The notes under the pieces: model-generated
Seen by the model: the letters and a program-made list of their open reading frames with translations, nothing else
Databases searched by the model: none
Told to the model about the DNA's origin: nothing
NCBI RefSeq assembly: GCF_001424165.1
Contig: NZ_LMOJ01000012.1
Span: forward strand, 434,863 to 498,862
DNA length: 64,000 nucleotides
DNA from: Massilia sp. Leaf139
GTDB lineage: Bacteria > Pseudomonadota > Gammaproteobacteria > Burkholderiales > Burkholderiaceae_D
Reading direction: 5' to 3'
In this document: positions 51,746-61,685 of the stretch, in pieces
Numbering within the stretch: the stretch's first letter is position 1
Layout: each line of letters begins with the position of its first letter
Position numbers and translations under genes: made by a program

Positions 51746-52144
51746 TCATGCTCCCGACGCCTCCGCCACTGCCAGATGAAACACGGGTTCGCCCGTGGGC
51801 TGGTGCGTCAGCTTGCCCGTCACCAGGGCGCCACCATGCATTTCCAGCAGTTTGTAATGGACATCCCCATGAATGCGGCCTTTCGGCTGTAATTCAAGTA
51901 GTTCCGTCGAATGCACCGACCCGGCGATGAAACCGTTCACCACCAGGTTGGCGCAGCGTACTTCCCCCTCGATGCGCGCGTGCTCGGACACGATCAGCAC
52001 GCTGTCCACACCCTCGCTGGCGATCACGTTGCCGTGTACCTCGCCATCGATACGCAAGCCGCCGCTGAAGCACAGGTCGCCTTCGATGCGGGCGGCGATG
52101 CCGATCAGGCTGTCAATTTCGCTTTTTGCGTTGCGACCGAACAT
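51746..52144 (-). CDS. Bactofilin-family cytoskeletal protein
   Basis: A 132-residue polymer-forming protein: LIGIAARIEGDLCFSGGLRIDGEVHGNVIAS, EHARIEGEVRCANLVVNGFIAGSV, and ELQPKGRIHGDVHYKLLEMHGGALVTGKL, the repeating beta-helix ladder of bactofilins. No signal peptide. The family builds membrane-bound scaffolds for cell-shape enzymes. AGGGGT precedes the ATG at 52144. It is 54 bases upstream of erpA, same direction. Confidence 0.93.
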   Translation of the reverse strand: MFGRNAKSEIDSLIGIAARIEGDLCFSGGLRIDGEVHGNVIASEGVDSVLIVSEHARIEGEVRCANLVVNGFIAGSVHSTELLELQPKGRIHGDVHYKLLEMHGGALVTGKLTHQPTGEPVFHLAVAEASGA

Positions 52145-52289
52145 GGTGGCACCCCTGTGAGATAGATGAAGCGGATCGGAAAATACCGACCAGCGCATCG
52201 GTCAATTTACCGCTCTCAACAGTTGCCACCTTGATCTAGCTCTGTTCCATTAATGCACGCTGGAAACACAACAGCGTCGCGCTTTTCGA

Positions 52290-53327
52290 TCAAGGCAGCA
52301 GTGCGATCTGCTGCAGCCCGGTCGTTTCTTCGAAGCCAAACATCAGGTTCATGCACTGCACGGCCTGGCCCGAGGCGCCTTTCACCAGGTTGTCCTGCAC
52401 CACCAGGATAACGACGGTGTTGCCGCCGTCCGGACGGTGCACGGCCAGGCGCAGCATGTTCGAGCCGCGGGTCGAGCGCGTTTCCGGATGCGAGCCGAAG
52501 GGCATGACGTCGACAAAAGGCGAATCCTTGTAGGTGTCCTCGAACAGGGCTTGCAGCTGCTCGTCCGTGACTTCCTTCGTCAGGCGCGCATACAGCGTGG
52601 CGTGCATGCCGCGGATCATCGGCACCAGGTGCGGCGTGAAGATCAGGCCGACCTTGTCGTCGGTATAGCGCTGCAGCTGGGCCGAGGTTTCCGGGGTGTG
52701 GCGGTGGCCGGCCACGCCGTAGGCCTTGAAATTGTCGCTCGATTCCGAGAACAACGTGCCGATCTCCGCCTTGCGGCCGGCGCCCGAGACGCCCGACTTC
52801 GCATCGGCGATCAGGTTGCCGGCGTCGACCAGGCCGGCCTTCAAGAGCGGGACGAAACCCAGCTGCATCGTGGTCGGATAGCAGCCCGGATTGGCGATCA
52901 AGCGCGCGCCCTTGATGGCCTCGCGATTCAGTTCAGGCAGGCCATACACGGCTTCCTCGATCAGCTCGGGCGCGGTGTGCTCGATCTTGTACCATTTTTC
53001 GAAGCTGGCGCGATCCTTCAGGCGGAAGTCGGCGGCCAGGTCGATGACCTTCACGCCGGCTGCCAGCAGGGCCGGCGCCTGCGCCATGGCCACGCCGTGC
53101 GGGGTGGCGAAGAACACCACGTCGCACTGGGTGAGATCGGCCTTGTCCGGCGCCGAGAAAGCCAGGTTCACGCGCCCGCGCAGCGACGGGAACATATCGG
53201 CCACCGGCAGGCCGTCTTCCTTGCGCGAGGTGATCGCGGTCAGCTCCACATCGGGGTGGACGGCCAGCAGCCGCAGCAATTCCACGCCCGTGTAACCGGT
53301 TCCGCCAACGATGCCAACTTTGATCAT
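52290..53327 (-). CDS. argC: N-acetyl-gamma-glutamyl-phosphate reductase
   Basis: Third step of arginine synthesis. The 345-residue protein has [30 protein letters not shown] (NAD(P) fold), [10 protein letters not shown], catalytic cysteine in [12 protein letters not shown], and [14 protein letters not shown]. It is not next to other arg genes. Confidence 0.96.
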   Translation of the reverse strand: MIKVGIVGGTGYTGVELLRLLAVHPDVELTAITSRKEDGLPVADMFPSLRGRVNLAFSAPDKADLTQCDVVFFATPHGVAMAQAPALLAAGVKVIDLAADFRLKDRASFEKWYKIEHTAPELIEEAVYGLPELNREAIKGARLIANPGCYPTTMQLGFVPLLKAGLVDAGNLIADAKSGVSGAGRKAEIGTLFSESSDNFKAYGVAGHRHTPETSAQLQRYTDDKVGLIFTPHLVPMIRGMHATLYARLTKEVTDEQLQALFEDTYKDSPFVDVMPFGSHPETRSTRGSNMLRLAVHRPDGGNTVVILVVQDNLVKGASGQAVQCMNLMFGFEETTGLQQIALLP

Positions 53328-53472
53328 GTTCTTTCCTTTGAATGTGAAAATCTTACGATGGCCGCAATTTTAACAGTCCATTCCATTCGCAGTGGCGCGG
53401 ACGTCCTGGAGGCGGCATTGCAAAGAATATTTGCACCCTGCCCTCTTCCTGCAAATATTCCATGCCGGGCAA

Positions 53473-54519
53473 TCAGTCGCCCGTCCCCGTCAATAACTCC
53501 GCCTCGTGCACCGGCACCGGATCCATGGTCGACATCCTGCCGATCCGATCCAGGTTCCGCGCCAGCCAGCGCTCCGCCGTCTCCACACCGAGCGCACGCA
53601 GGCGCAGCAGGAAAGGCAGCTCGGTATTGAACTTGCTCGACAAGTCCAGTTGCTGCAGGGTTTCGTTACCGCTGATCAGGTGCAGGCGCACCGCCGCCGC
53701 GTGGACGCGGTCGTTGTCCTCGGCGTCGGGCAGGCCGCCCAGGTGGCGGATCGAGGCGACTTCGCGCACGAACGCGACGTTGAAGGCGATCTCGCTGGTG
53801 CGGCTCTGAACGTCGCTCATCGTCATCGGCAGGCCGGGACGCGCCACCGGATTGTTCTGCACGATGACGATATCGGCCGGGCCGTCCTTGACCAGGGGCG
53901 ACAGCGAAGGATTGCCGACGAAACTGCCGTCCCAATAGGCTTCGCCATCGATCACGACCGGCGCGAACACATACGGCAGGCAGGCCGAGGCGGCGATCAT
54001 GCGCGCGTCGAGTTCGGCGCGCCGGAAGATGCGCCCCTTGCCGCTGCGGATGTTCGTGGCGGGAATGAAAAGATCGATTTCCTCGCAGGCGCGTACACGT
54101 TCGAAATCGATCAGCGAGGCCAGCACCGGAATCAACGGGTTCATGCTCAGCGGCGAGGCCGGCGGCGCAAGCAGGCCGGCAAACAATTGCATCAGCTGGT
54201 AACCGGGAGATGTTGCCAGGCTGGTGCCGCCCATGGCCCAATCGACCGGTGTCAGGCGTACCGGACTGATCATCGCGGCGGTCGCGCTCAGGCCGTGCCA
54301 GAAGCGCTCGAGTGCCGCGCGCGCACCCTGCTGCCCGCCGCCACGCGCATAGCCGTCGGCCAGCACGGCGGCGTTCACACTGCCGGCGCTGGTGCCGCTG
54401 ATGGCGGCGATCTCCAGGCGCTCCTCGGCCAGCAACCGGTCGAGCACACCCCAACCGAAGGCGCCGAAGGCGCCTCCACCCTGCAGCCCGAGGCTGATTC
54501 GTTTGGTTCCGATCGTCAC
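53473..54519 (-). CDS. Patatin-like phospholipase family protein
   Basis: A 348-residue protein. The oxyanion glycine run is LGLQGGGAFGAFGWGVLDRLL, the nucleophile is in AISGTSAGSVNA (GxSxG), and the aspartate of the dyad in YWDGSFVGNPSLSPLV. No signal peptide or membrane span is clear, so it is likely cytosolic. Activity on phospholipids is inferred from the family. Confidence 0.93.
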   Translation of the reverse strand: MTIGTKRISLGLQGGGAFGAFGWGVLDRLLAEERLEIAAISGTSAGSVNAAVLADGYARGGGQQGARAALERFWHGLSATAAMISPVRLTPVDWAMGGTSLATSPGYQLMQLFAGLLAPPASPLSMNPLIPVLASLIDFERVRACEEIDLFIPATNIRSGKGRIFRRAELDARMIAASACLPYVFAPVVIDGEAYWDGSFVGNPSLSPLVKDGPADIVIVQNNPVARPGLPMTMSDVQSRTSEIAFNVAFVREVASIRHLGGLPDAEDNDRVHAAAVRLHLISGNETLQQLDLSSKFNTELPFLLRLRALGVETAERWLARNLDRIGRMSTMDPVPVHEAELLTGTGD

Positions 54520-54636
54520 TTTGCTGCTCCCACGTCATTTCCAACCGGTTAGCTTAATTGGGGAACCATGTCTTGGCCGTGCGCTAGCGAACGCTTGTGC
54601 AGCGCAACATGAATTGACTCGCATTTGCAACAGGCA

Positions 54637-54664
54637 TAAAAAAAGCCGCCCGGAGGCGGCTTCT
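54637..54664 (-). terminator. Rho-independent terminator of rplM-rpsI
   Basis: On the minus strand, GAAGCCGCCTCCGGGCGGC followed by TTTTTTTAT, about 40 bases after the rpsI stop. Confidence 0.9.
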
Positions 54665-54701
54665 TGTCCAGCAGTAAGCAGCTTGAAGCTGCTTGAAGCG
54701 A

Positions 54702-55094
54702 TTAACGCTTCGAGAACTGCTTGGCGCGGCGTGCTTTACGCAGGCCGACTTTCTTACGCTCGACTTCACGGGCGTCACGGGTGACGAAACCGGCACGTGC
54801 CAGGTCGCCCTTGAGGCCTGCATCGTAGTCGATCAGTGCGCGGGTGATGCCGTGACGGACGGCGCCAGCCTGGCCCGACTCACCGCCGCCATGCACGTTG
54901 ACCTTGATGTCGAAACGTTCGACGTTGCCGGTCAGTTCCAGCGGCTGACGGATGACCATCAGGCCGGTTTCGCGCGAGAAGTATTCGTTCGCAGGCTTGC
55001 CGTTCACGACGATCAGGCCGGTGCCGGCTTTGATGAACACGCGAGCGACTGCACTCTTGCGACGGCCGGTGCCGTAGTTGTAGTTACCGATCAT
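54702..55094 (-). CDS. rpsI: 30S ribosomal protein uS9
   Basis: A 130-residue protein with [42 protein letters not shown] and the basic end [15 protein letters not shown], which reaches the ribosomal P site. It lies 9 bases after rplM. Confidence 0.98.
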   Translation of the reverse strand: MIGNYNYGTGRRKSAVARVFIKAGTGLIVVNGKPANEYFSRETGLMVIRQPLELTGNVERFDIKVNVHGGGESGQAGAVRHGITRALIDYDAGLKGDLARAGFVTRDAREVERKKVGLRKARRAKQFSKR

Positions 55095-55103
55095 GTCAGT
55101 TCC

Positions 55104-55532
55104 TTAGAGGGTCAGTGCTTGTGGTTGCTGTGCTGCGTGCGGGTGGGTACCTTCCGCGTACACTTTCAGCTTCTTGATCATTGCATAGCCCAGCGGGCCC
55201 TTCGGCAGCATGCCTTTGACAGCTTTTTCCAGGGCGCGGCCAGGGAAACGCTGTTGCATTTTCAGGAAGTTGGTTTCGTAGATACCGCCCGGGTAGCCCG
55301 AGTGACGGTAGTACGTCTTGTTGGTGGCTTTCGTGCCGGTCACGCGCAGTTTGCCTGCGTTGACGACGACGATGTAGTCACCGGTATCGACGTGCGGAGT
55401 GAATTCTGGCTTGTGTTTGCCGCGCAGTCGGAGTGCCACTTCGCTGGCAACACGTCCGAGGACCAAGTCCGTCGCGTCAATCACGAACCAGTCGCGCTGG
55501 ACTTCATGGCCCTTAGCGGAAAAAGTTTTCAT
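55104..55532 (-). CDS. rplM: 50S ribosomal protein uL13
   Basis: A 142-residue protein: [63 protein letters not shown] and [22 protein letters not shown]. First gene of rplM-rpsI. Confidence 0.98.
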   Translation of the reverse strand: MKTFSAKGHEVQRDWFVIDATDLVLGRVASEVALRLRGKHKPEFTPHVDTGDYIVVVNAGKLRVTGTKATNKTYYRHSGYPGGIYETNFLKMQQRFPGRALEKAVKGMLPKGPLGYAMIKKLKVYAEGTHPHAAQQPQALTL

Positions 55533-55845
55533 GTTGACTTCCTAAAATAGGTAAATTGCTCAAATGGCGGTTCCGCAATTGTTGCTGCGGACTCTTCCTT
55601 ATTATCTTTTCCAGAGCAAATGGAAAGCCAGCGATGATACCTCAACCGACTACTTCCGGTCAAGGCGCCGATGCCGGCCTGTGGCATCGATGCCTCCTCG
55701 CCAATGCCACTGCGATGGCATGACGTGGAACAATCAATTCCTTGCGTTAGAGGCTAGACTCGGCCCAACCATTCTCCAGCGAAACTATGGGTTGACTGTA
55801 GAAACGATAGCAAATTACTATGAGTCAACTATCTGAGGAGTCTTC
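55533..55845. other. Intergenic region between rplM and the TAP-like hydrolase
   Basis: These 313 bases lie between divergent genes. The rplM promoter should be on the minus strand. A 90-residue open frame here does not look protein-like. The stretch 55668-55725 has several short GATGCC/GGCATC palindromes. Confidence 0.5.
55792..55821 (+). promoter_or_regulatory. Probable sigma-70 promoter of the TAP-like hydrolase
   Basis: TTGACT at 55792-55797 and TACTAT at 55816-55821, 18 bases apart, 24 bases before the GTG start. Both hexamers differ little from consensus. Confidence 0.6.
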
Positions 55846-57300
55846 GTGAAAACACGTTCCATCCTGCCCGCCCTGCTGGCGCTGCTGTTCGCCGGCGGCG
55901 CGGCGGCGGCCGGCGCGCCCGAAGCGCCCAATGCGCCGCCTTCGGCCAAGCCCGCCGCGCGTACCTGCCACCTGCCCGGCGCCGAAGGCGCGCTGCGCTG
56001 CATCGCCGTCCCGGTGCCGCTCGACTATGGCAAGCCGGCGGCGGGCGGCCTGAAAATCCACGTCACTGTCGCCCCGGCGTTCCGGGAAGGCGCCAAGGCC
56101 GATCCGCTGTTCGTGCTCGCCGGCGGCCCCGGCCAGGCCGGCAGCGAAGTGCTGATCGCCCTCTCGACCGCTTTCCGGCGCGTACGCGCCACCCGCGACA
56201 TCGTCTTCATCGACCAGCGCGGCACCGGCCTGTCGGGCCGGCTCGGCTGCGAAGAACGGCCCGAACACGAGACGATGAGCGACGCCGAACTCGAAGCCGA
56301 AATCCAGCGCTGCATCAAGAACAGCCGCGCCCCGTTCGCCGCCTACACCACCGCCAACGCCGCGCGCGACCTGGAACAAGTGCGGCGCGCGCTCGGCTAC
56401 GCCAAGGTGAATGTCTTCGGCGCCTCTTACGGCACCCGCCTCGGCCAGGCCTATGCGCGCGCCTTCCCGAACAGCGTGCGCGCCCTGATCCTGGATGCCG
56501 TGGCCGCGCCCGACCAGGTCATTCCCGCCGGCGGCCGCGACGGCCAGGCCGCGCTCGACAAGCTGTTCGAGCACTGCAGGAAGGATGCGGGCTGCAATAA
56601 AGCCTATCCGAATCTGCGCGCCGAGTTCGACAGCCTGGCTGCGCGCGCCGAAGGCGGCATCAAGCTGTCCATTACCGACCCGCGCACCGCGCAGCCGGTC
56701 ACCGTCACCATGAGCGGCCAGCGTTTCGCCGGCACCGTGCACAGCATCCTGTACTCCCCGGCCGACGCGCGCCGCCTGCCCTTCCTGATCCACAGCGCCT
56801 ACCGCGGCCGCTGGGAACCCTTCATCGCGCGCCAGAACCTGAGCGGCGACTTCGCCGGCGAAGGCGGCAACGCCTTCCTGCTGCACCTGGCCGTGGTCTG
56901 CGCCGAGGACGTCCCGCACATGACGCCAAGCCTGATGAAGGACGAGGACGCCGTCATCACGCGCCCGCTGGCCGACCGCATGCCCGCCATGTGCAAGACC
57001 ATGAACGTGCCGGCCGTGCCGCATGCGACGCCGACCATGATCGAGGCGCCGGCCCTGCTGTTCTCGGGCGCGCTCGATCCGATCACGGCGCCGCGCCGCG
57101 CCGAGGCGGCCGCGCGCCATATGCGCCGCGCGAACCACGTGGTGGTGGCCAACGCCGGCCACGGCGTCTCGCAGCTCGGCTGCGCGCCGCGCCTGATGCG
57201 CGAATTCCTCGACAAACCCGAGGCCCGGCTCGACACCAAATGCCTGGCCGAGATTCCGCCCCCGACCTTCCAGCTCGGCAGCGCCGGGCCGCAACCCTGA
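55846..57300 (+). CDS. Exported alpha/beta hydrolase, TAP-like
   Basis: A 484-residue protein with a signal peptide (ILPALLALLFAGGAAAAGAP). The hydrolase fold has PLFVLAGGPGQAG, DIVFIDQRGTGLSG, and the nucleophile elbow NVFGASYGTRLGQAYA (GxSxG). The C-terminal TAP domain includes PALLFSGALDPITAPRRAE and the catalytic histidine in VVANAGHGVSQLGC. The family cleaves short peptides or esters. The start is a GTG at 55846 with GAGGAG 5 bases upstream. Confidence 0.92.
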   Translation: MKTRSILPALLALLFAGGAAAAGAPEAPNAPPSAKPAARTCHLPGAEGALRCIAVPVPLDYGKPAAGGLKIHVTVAPAFREGAKADPLFVLAGGPGQAGSEVLIALSTAFRRVRATRDIVFIDQRGTGLSGRLGCEERPEHETMSDAELEAEIQRCIKNSRAPFAAYTTANAARDLEQVRRALGYAKVNVFGASYGTRLGQAYARAFPNSVRALILDAVAAPDQVIPAGGRDGQAALDKLFEHCRKDAGCNKAYPNLRAEFDSLAARAEGGIKLSITDPRTAQPVTVTMSGQRFAGTVHSILYSPADARRLPFLIHSAYRGRWEPFIARQNLSGDFAGEGGNAFLLHLAVVCAEDVPHMTPSLMKDEDAVITRPLADRMPAMCKTMNVPAVPHATPTMIEAPALLFSGALDPITAPRRAEAAARHMRRANHVVVANAGHGVSQLGCAPRLMREFLDKPEARLDTKCLAEIPPPTFQLGSAGPQP

Positions 57301-57313
57301 ATCGAGTCCTCCC

Positions 57314-58041
<728 letters not shown>

Positions 58042-58045
<4 letters not shown>

Positions 58046-59226
58046 AGCCCCCATTCCTCACCATCTTCATCAAGGAACTGCGCGAGACCCTGCGCGAGAA
58101 ACGCAACGTCGGCCTCCTGGTGCTGGTGACCCTGATGTACCCGGTCATGTTCGGCATCATGATGCAGCAGATCATCGACCGCGCCACCCGCTCCGAACGC
58201 GAAGGCATCGAACTGGCCGTGATCGGCGCGGCCAAGGCGCCCACGCTGATGGCGCAGCTCAAGCAGAAGAACATCACGGTGCACGACACCGCCCCGCTGG
58301 ACGAGCCGGCCATCGAAGCCCTGCTCCAGAAGGGCAAGGTGGTCGGTGTGCTGCGCCTGTCGGACAAGTTCACCGATAACTACACGGCCATGCGCCCGGC
58401 CCGCATCGAGCTGTGGTACGACTCGGCGGCCGAAAAGGGCGGTCAGCGGCGCGAAGTCGAGGAGGTGCTCGAAGCCTACGGCAGCAATGTCGCCAGCGCG
58501 CGCCTGCTGGCGCACGGGGTGTCGCCGGCGACGCTGGCGCCGATCCAGGTGCAGCGTTACGACACCGGCACGAATGCCTCGCGCTCCGCGGGCCTGATCG
58601 GCGGCATGCTCAGCTTCCTGTTCTTCCCCGCTTTCTTCTGCGGTATGTCGGCCGCGGTCGACAGCACGGCCGGCGAGCGCGAACGGCGTTCGCTCGAAGT
58701 GCTGATGGCGCAGCCGGCGCGCGCCTGGGAAATCGTCACCGGCAAGTGGCTGATGGCGACCTTCCTGGCCGTGGTCGGCCTGACCCTCGAACTGATCTTC
58801 GCGCACATGGTGCTGGGCTGGCTGCCGCTCGAGGAACTGGGCATGTCCTGGAGCCTGAACTGGTTCGACGTGGCGATGGTGTGCGTCGTCGCCGTGCCGC
58901 TGTCGATGCTGGCCGCGGCCCTGCAGATCGCCCTGGCCATGAACGCCAAGTCCTTCAAGGAAGCGCAAAGCCTGCTCAGCATCGTGCTGATGCTGCCGAT
59001 GCTGCCCGGGGTCGTGGTCTCGATGATGGACTTGAAGACCTCGATGTGGATGTACGCGGTGCCGATGCTGTCGAACCAGACCCTGCTGCGCGAACTGGGC
59101 AAGGGCGTGGAAGTCGGCGTGCTGCCCTACGTGCTCACCTTCTTCAGCGCGACGCTGCCGGCGCTGGCCATCGTCGCCTTCGCCAGCTGGCGCATGAAGA
59201 GCGAACGCTACGTGCTGGCCGTGTAA
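58042..59226 (+). CDS. ABC-2 type permease, NatB-like
   Basis: A 394-residue permease. It has one N-terminal span (RNVGLLVLVTLMYPVMFGIMMQQ), a large extracytoplasmic loop of about 170 residues, then five C-terminal spans from about residue 185. KERRSLEVLMAQPAR-type sequence (ERRSLEVLMAQPARAWEIVTGKW) is the usual cytoplasmic motif. The start is a GTG at 58042 overlapping the ATPase stop (GTGA). Confidence 0.9.
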
Positions 59227-59248
59227 GCCTTGCTCGCAGCGCCCTCGA

Positions 59249-59286
59249 AAAACAGCCCTCTCCGGCGAGCCGGTCAGGGCTGTTTT
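59249..59286 (+). terminator. Rho-independent terminator of the NatAB genes
   Basis: AAAACAGCCCT...AGGGCTGTTTT, with an inner CCGGC/GCCGG stem, 22 bases after the permease stop. Confidence 0.88.
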
Positions 59287-59329
59287 ACAATAGCCGCCAC
59301 CCATTCATTACCACTCGCGGAGAACACGC

Positions 59330-59755
59330 ATGGAAGTCAAAGTCAGCTGGAACGGCCCCTCGGGCATGAGTTTTCGCGCCCAGACCGGGTCGGGCCACAT
59401 GGTCGCGATGGACGGCGCGCCCGAGGGCGGCGGCCACAACCTGGCGCCGCGGCCGATGGAGATGCTGCTGGTCGGCACCGGCGGCTGCACGGCCTACGAC
59501 GTGGTGCTGATTTTGAAGCGCGGGCGCGAGAACGTGCTGGGCTGCGACGTCACGCTGCAGGCCGAACGGGCCGAGACCGATCCGAAGGTGTTCACCAAGA
59601 TTAATTTTCACTTCGTCGTCACCGGCCGCGGCCTGAAGCCGGCGGCGGTGGAACGCGCGGTGAAGCTGTCGCACGAGAAGTACTGCTCGGCCTCGATCAT
59701 GCTGGCCACAACGGTGGAGATGACGCATTCGGTCGAGATCGTCGAAGCCGATTGA
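59330..59755 (+). CDS. OsmC/Ohr family peroxidase-like protein
   Basis: A 141-residue protein. The two cysteines of the family are in GTGGCTAYDVVLILKRGREN and HEKYCSASIML. It is of the YhfA/OsmC type that reduces organic or inorganic peroxides by thiol chemistry. A GGAGAA site lies before the ATG. No OhrR regulator is adjacent. Confidence 0.92.
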   Translation: MEVKVSWNGPSGMSFRAQTGSGHMVAMDGAPEGGGHNLAPRPMEMLLVGTGGCTAYDVVLILKRGRENVLGCDVTLQAERAETDPKVFTKINFHFVVTGRGLKPAAVERAVKLSHEKYCSASIMLATTVEMTHSVEIVEAD

Positions 59756-59767
59756 ATCGGATGAACA

Positions 59768-59828
59768 CGCGGGCATGCCCGCCCTACATCCACAGACAGT
59801 CGCGCACCGTAGGGCGGGCATGCCCGCG
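59768..59828. repeat. Palindromic repeat with 20-bp perfect arms
   Basis: CGCGGGCATGCCCGCCCTAC (59768-59787) and GTAGGGCGGGCATGCCCGCG (59809-59828) are exact reverse complements with a 21-base spacer. The GTAGGGCGGGC edge is a variant of the GTAGGGTGGGC edge of the other copies. Confidence 0.85.
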
Positions 59829-59905
59829 CGGATGGTCGAATCATGTTGGCCGACGAACGCGGCGACGTCGCCATCGCACCAGACCCACCGCCGCGCATAC
59901 TTCAA

Positions 59906-60550
59906 TTACAAATAATACGCGGTCGTCGTCATTACCTTCGCCATCGCCCGCATCGCCAGCTTGACCGGCACCGGCATCTCGGCCGCGCCCAGGGCCTGGG
60001 CGGCGTCGCCGTGGGCGACTTCGTCGAGTCGCATCTGCTCGACGATGGCGCGCGACTTGGCGTCGCCGGCGGGCAGCTGGTCGAGGTGGCTGTTCAGGTG
60101 CGCTTCGACCTGGCGCTCGGTCTCCACCACGAAGCCCAGGCTGCGCGCGTCGCCCAGCTTCGCGGCCACGGTGCCCATCACATAGGCGCCCGCATACCAG
60201 AGCGGATTGAGCACGCTCGGCTGCGAACCGAGTTCGCCGAGGCGCTGGGCCGTCCAGGCCAGGTGGTCTTCCTCTTCGCGGCCGGCCTGCGCGAACTGGG
60301 CGCGCATTTCAGGGCTCTGGGCGTGGCGCGCCTGCGAATCGTAGAGCGCCTGGGCGCAGACTTCGCCGACGTGGTTCACGCGCATCAGACCCGCGCTGCG
60401 GCGCTGTTCGCGTTCGTCGAGTTCGCAGTCGACCGCGTGTGCGGCCGGATTCGCGCGGGTTGCCGAGGCCACGCCGCCGACCACGCGCAGCGCCTTGTCG
60501 AAACCGACGATCAGGTCGTCGAGTGGACTGATGAAGGGGTTGGCTCGCAT
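59906..60550 (-). CDS. coq7: Demethoxyubiquinone hydroxylase
   Basis: A 214-residue di-iron protein that hydroxylates 2-polyprenyl-3-methyl-6-methoxybenzoquinol in ubiquinone synthesis. The iron ligands are in [15 protein letters not shown] (E), [14 protein letters not shown] (ExxH), [15 protein letters not shown] (E) and [12 protein letters not shown] (ExxH). Single gene, divergent from the ABC gene. Confidence 0.96.
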   Translation of the reverse strand: MRANPFISPLDDLIVGFDKALRVVGGVASATRANPAAHAVDCELDEREQRRSAGLMRVNHVGEVCAQALYDSQARHAQSPEMRAQFAQAGREEEDHLAWTAQRLGELGSQPSVLNPLWYAGAYVMGTVAAKLGDARSLGFVVETERQVEAHLNSHLDQLPAGDAKSRAIVEQMRLDEVAHGDAAQALGAAEMPVPVKLAMRAMAKVMTTTAYYL

Positions 60551-60789
60551 AGGGATCTCTTAGTCGCGGGAAAACCACATTATATGCGCCGTGCCTGCCG
60601 CTTGCCGCGCGGCTAAGAACGCCTCTGGCGCGGCGCTCCATTCCCCCTTTTGCGCACTCTGGGCGGCCCTGCGCGCCGTGCGTCGCAGCGGGCTGCCCGA
60701 GTCAGCCATTAGGGCATACAATGCAGTCGTGAAAAAAGCTTGGTGGAAATGAAATATGCGCCAAGCAAAAAAGATTACCTGGAGTCCTC

Positions 60790-61683
60790 ATGGAATTACG
60801 CATCCGCAATTTGTCCAAGACCTACGCCAATGGCGTGGTGGCGCTGGACAAGGTCACGCTGAACATCCCGCCCGGGATGTTCGGCCTGCTGGGGCCGAAC
60901 GGCGCCGGCAAGTCGACCCTGATGCGCATCCTCGCCACGCTCCAGGAATGCGATGCCGGCTCGGTCTTTGCCGACGACATCGACGTGCTCGACGAAAAGG
61001 ACGAGGTGCGGCGCATGCTCGGCTACCTGCCGCAGGACTTCGGCGTCTATCCGAAAGTCTCGGCCTACGAGATGCTCGACCATTTCGCGCAGCTGAAAGG
61101 CATCGGCAACCGCAACCGCCGGCGCGAGGTCGTGGATGGACTCCTGCAACAGACCAACCTGTTCGAGGTACGCCACCAGAAGCTGGGCACCTTCTCGGGC
61201 GGCATGCGCCAGCGCTTCGGCGTGGCGCAAGCCCTGATCGGCGACCCGCAACTGATCATCGTCGACGAACCCACCGCCGGCCTCGACCCGCAGGAGCGGG
61301 TGCGCTTCCATAACCTGCTGTCGGACATCGGCACCGACAAGACGGTGCTGCTGTCGACCCATATCGTCTCCGACGTGGCCGATTTGTGCGCCAACATGGC
61401 CATCATCCACAAGGGCCATGTGCTGCTGTGCGGCGAGCCGGCGCGCCTGATCGACGACATCGAGGAGCGCATCTGGGCGCGCTTCATCGACAAGGCGGAT
61501 CTGCCGCTGTTCCAGAAGCAGCACACGGTGATCTCGACGCGCCTGCGCGCCGGCCGCACCCTCATTCACGTGTATGCCGACGGCGATCCGGGCATGGGTT
61601 TCGAAGAGGCCCATGCCAGCCTCGAAGACGTGTACTTCGCCACCATCGCCGGCTGCCACGACTACCAGGCCGGGAACGGCTGA
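60790..61683 (+). CDS. ABC transporter ATPase
   Basis: A 297-residue ATP-binding subunit: Walker [22 protein letters not shown], signature [15 protein letters not shown], Walker [15 protein letters not shown]-loop [10 protein letters not shown]. The last 70 residues (from about 225) form an accessory domain usual in this branch. It is followed 2 bases after its stop by a long permease, with which it should pair. TGGAGTCC precedes the ATG. Confidence 0.93.
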   Translation: MELRIRNLSKTYANGVVALDKVTLNIPPGMFGLLGPNGAGKSTLMRILATLQECDAGSVFADDIDVLDEKDEVRRMLGYLPQDFGVYPKVSAYEMLDHFAQLKGIGNRNRRREVVDGLLQQTNLFEVRHQKLGTFSGGMRQRFGVAQALIGDPQLIIVDEPTAGLDPQERVRFHNLLSDIGTDKTVLLSTHIVSDVADLCANMAIIHKGHVLLCGEPARLIDDIEERIWARFIDKADLPLFQKQHTVISTRLRAGRTLIHVYADGDPGMGFEEAHASLEDVYFATIAGCHDYQAGNG

Positions 61684-61685
61684 CG

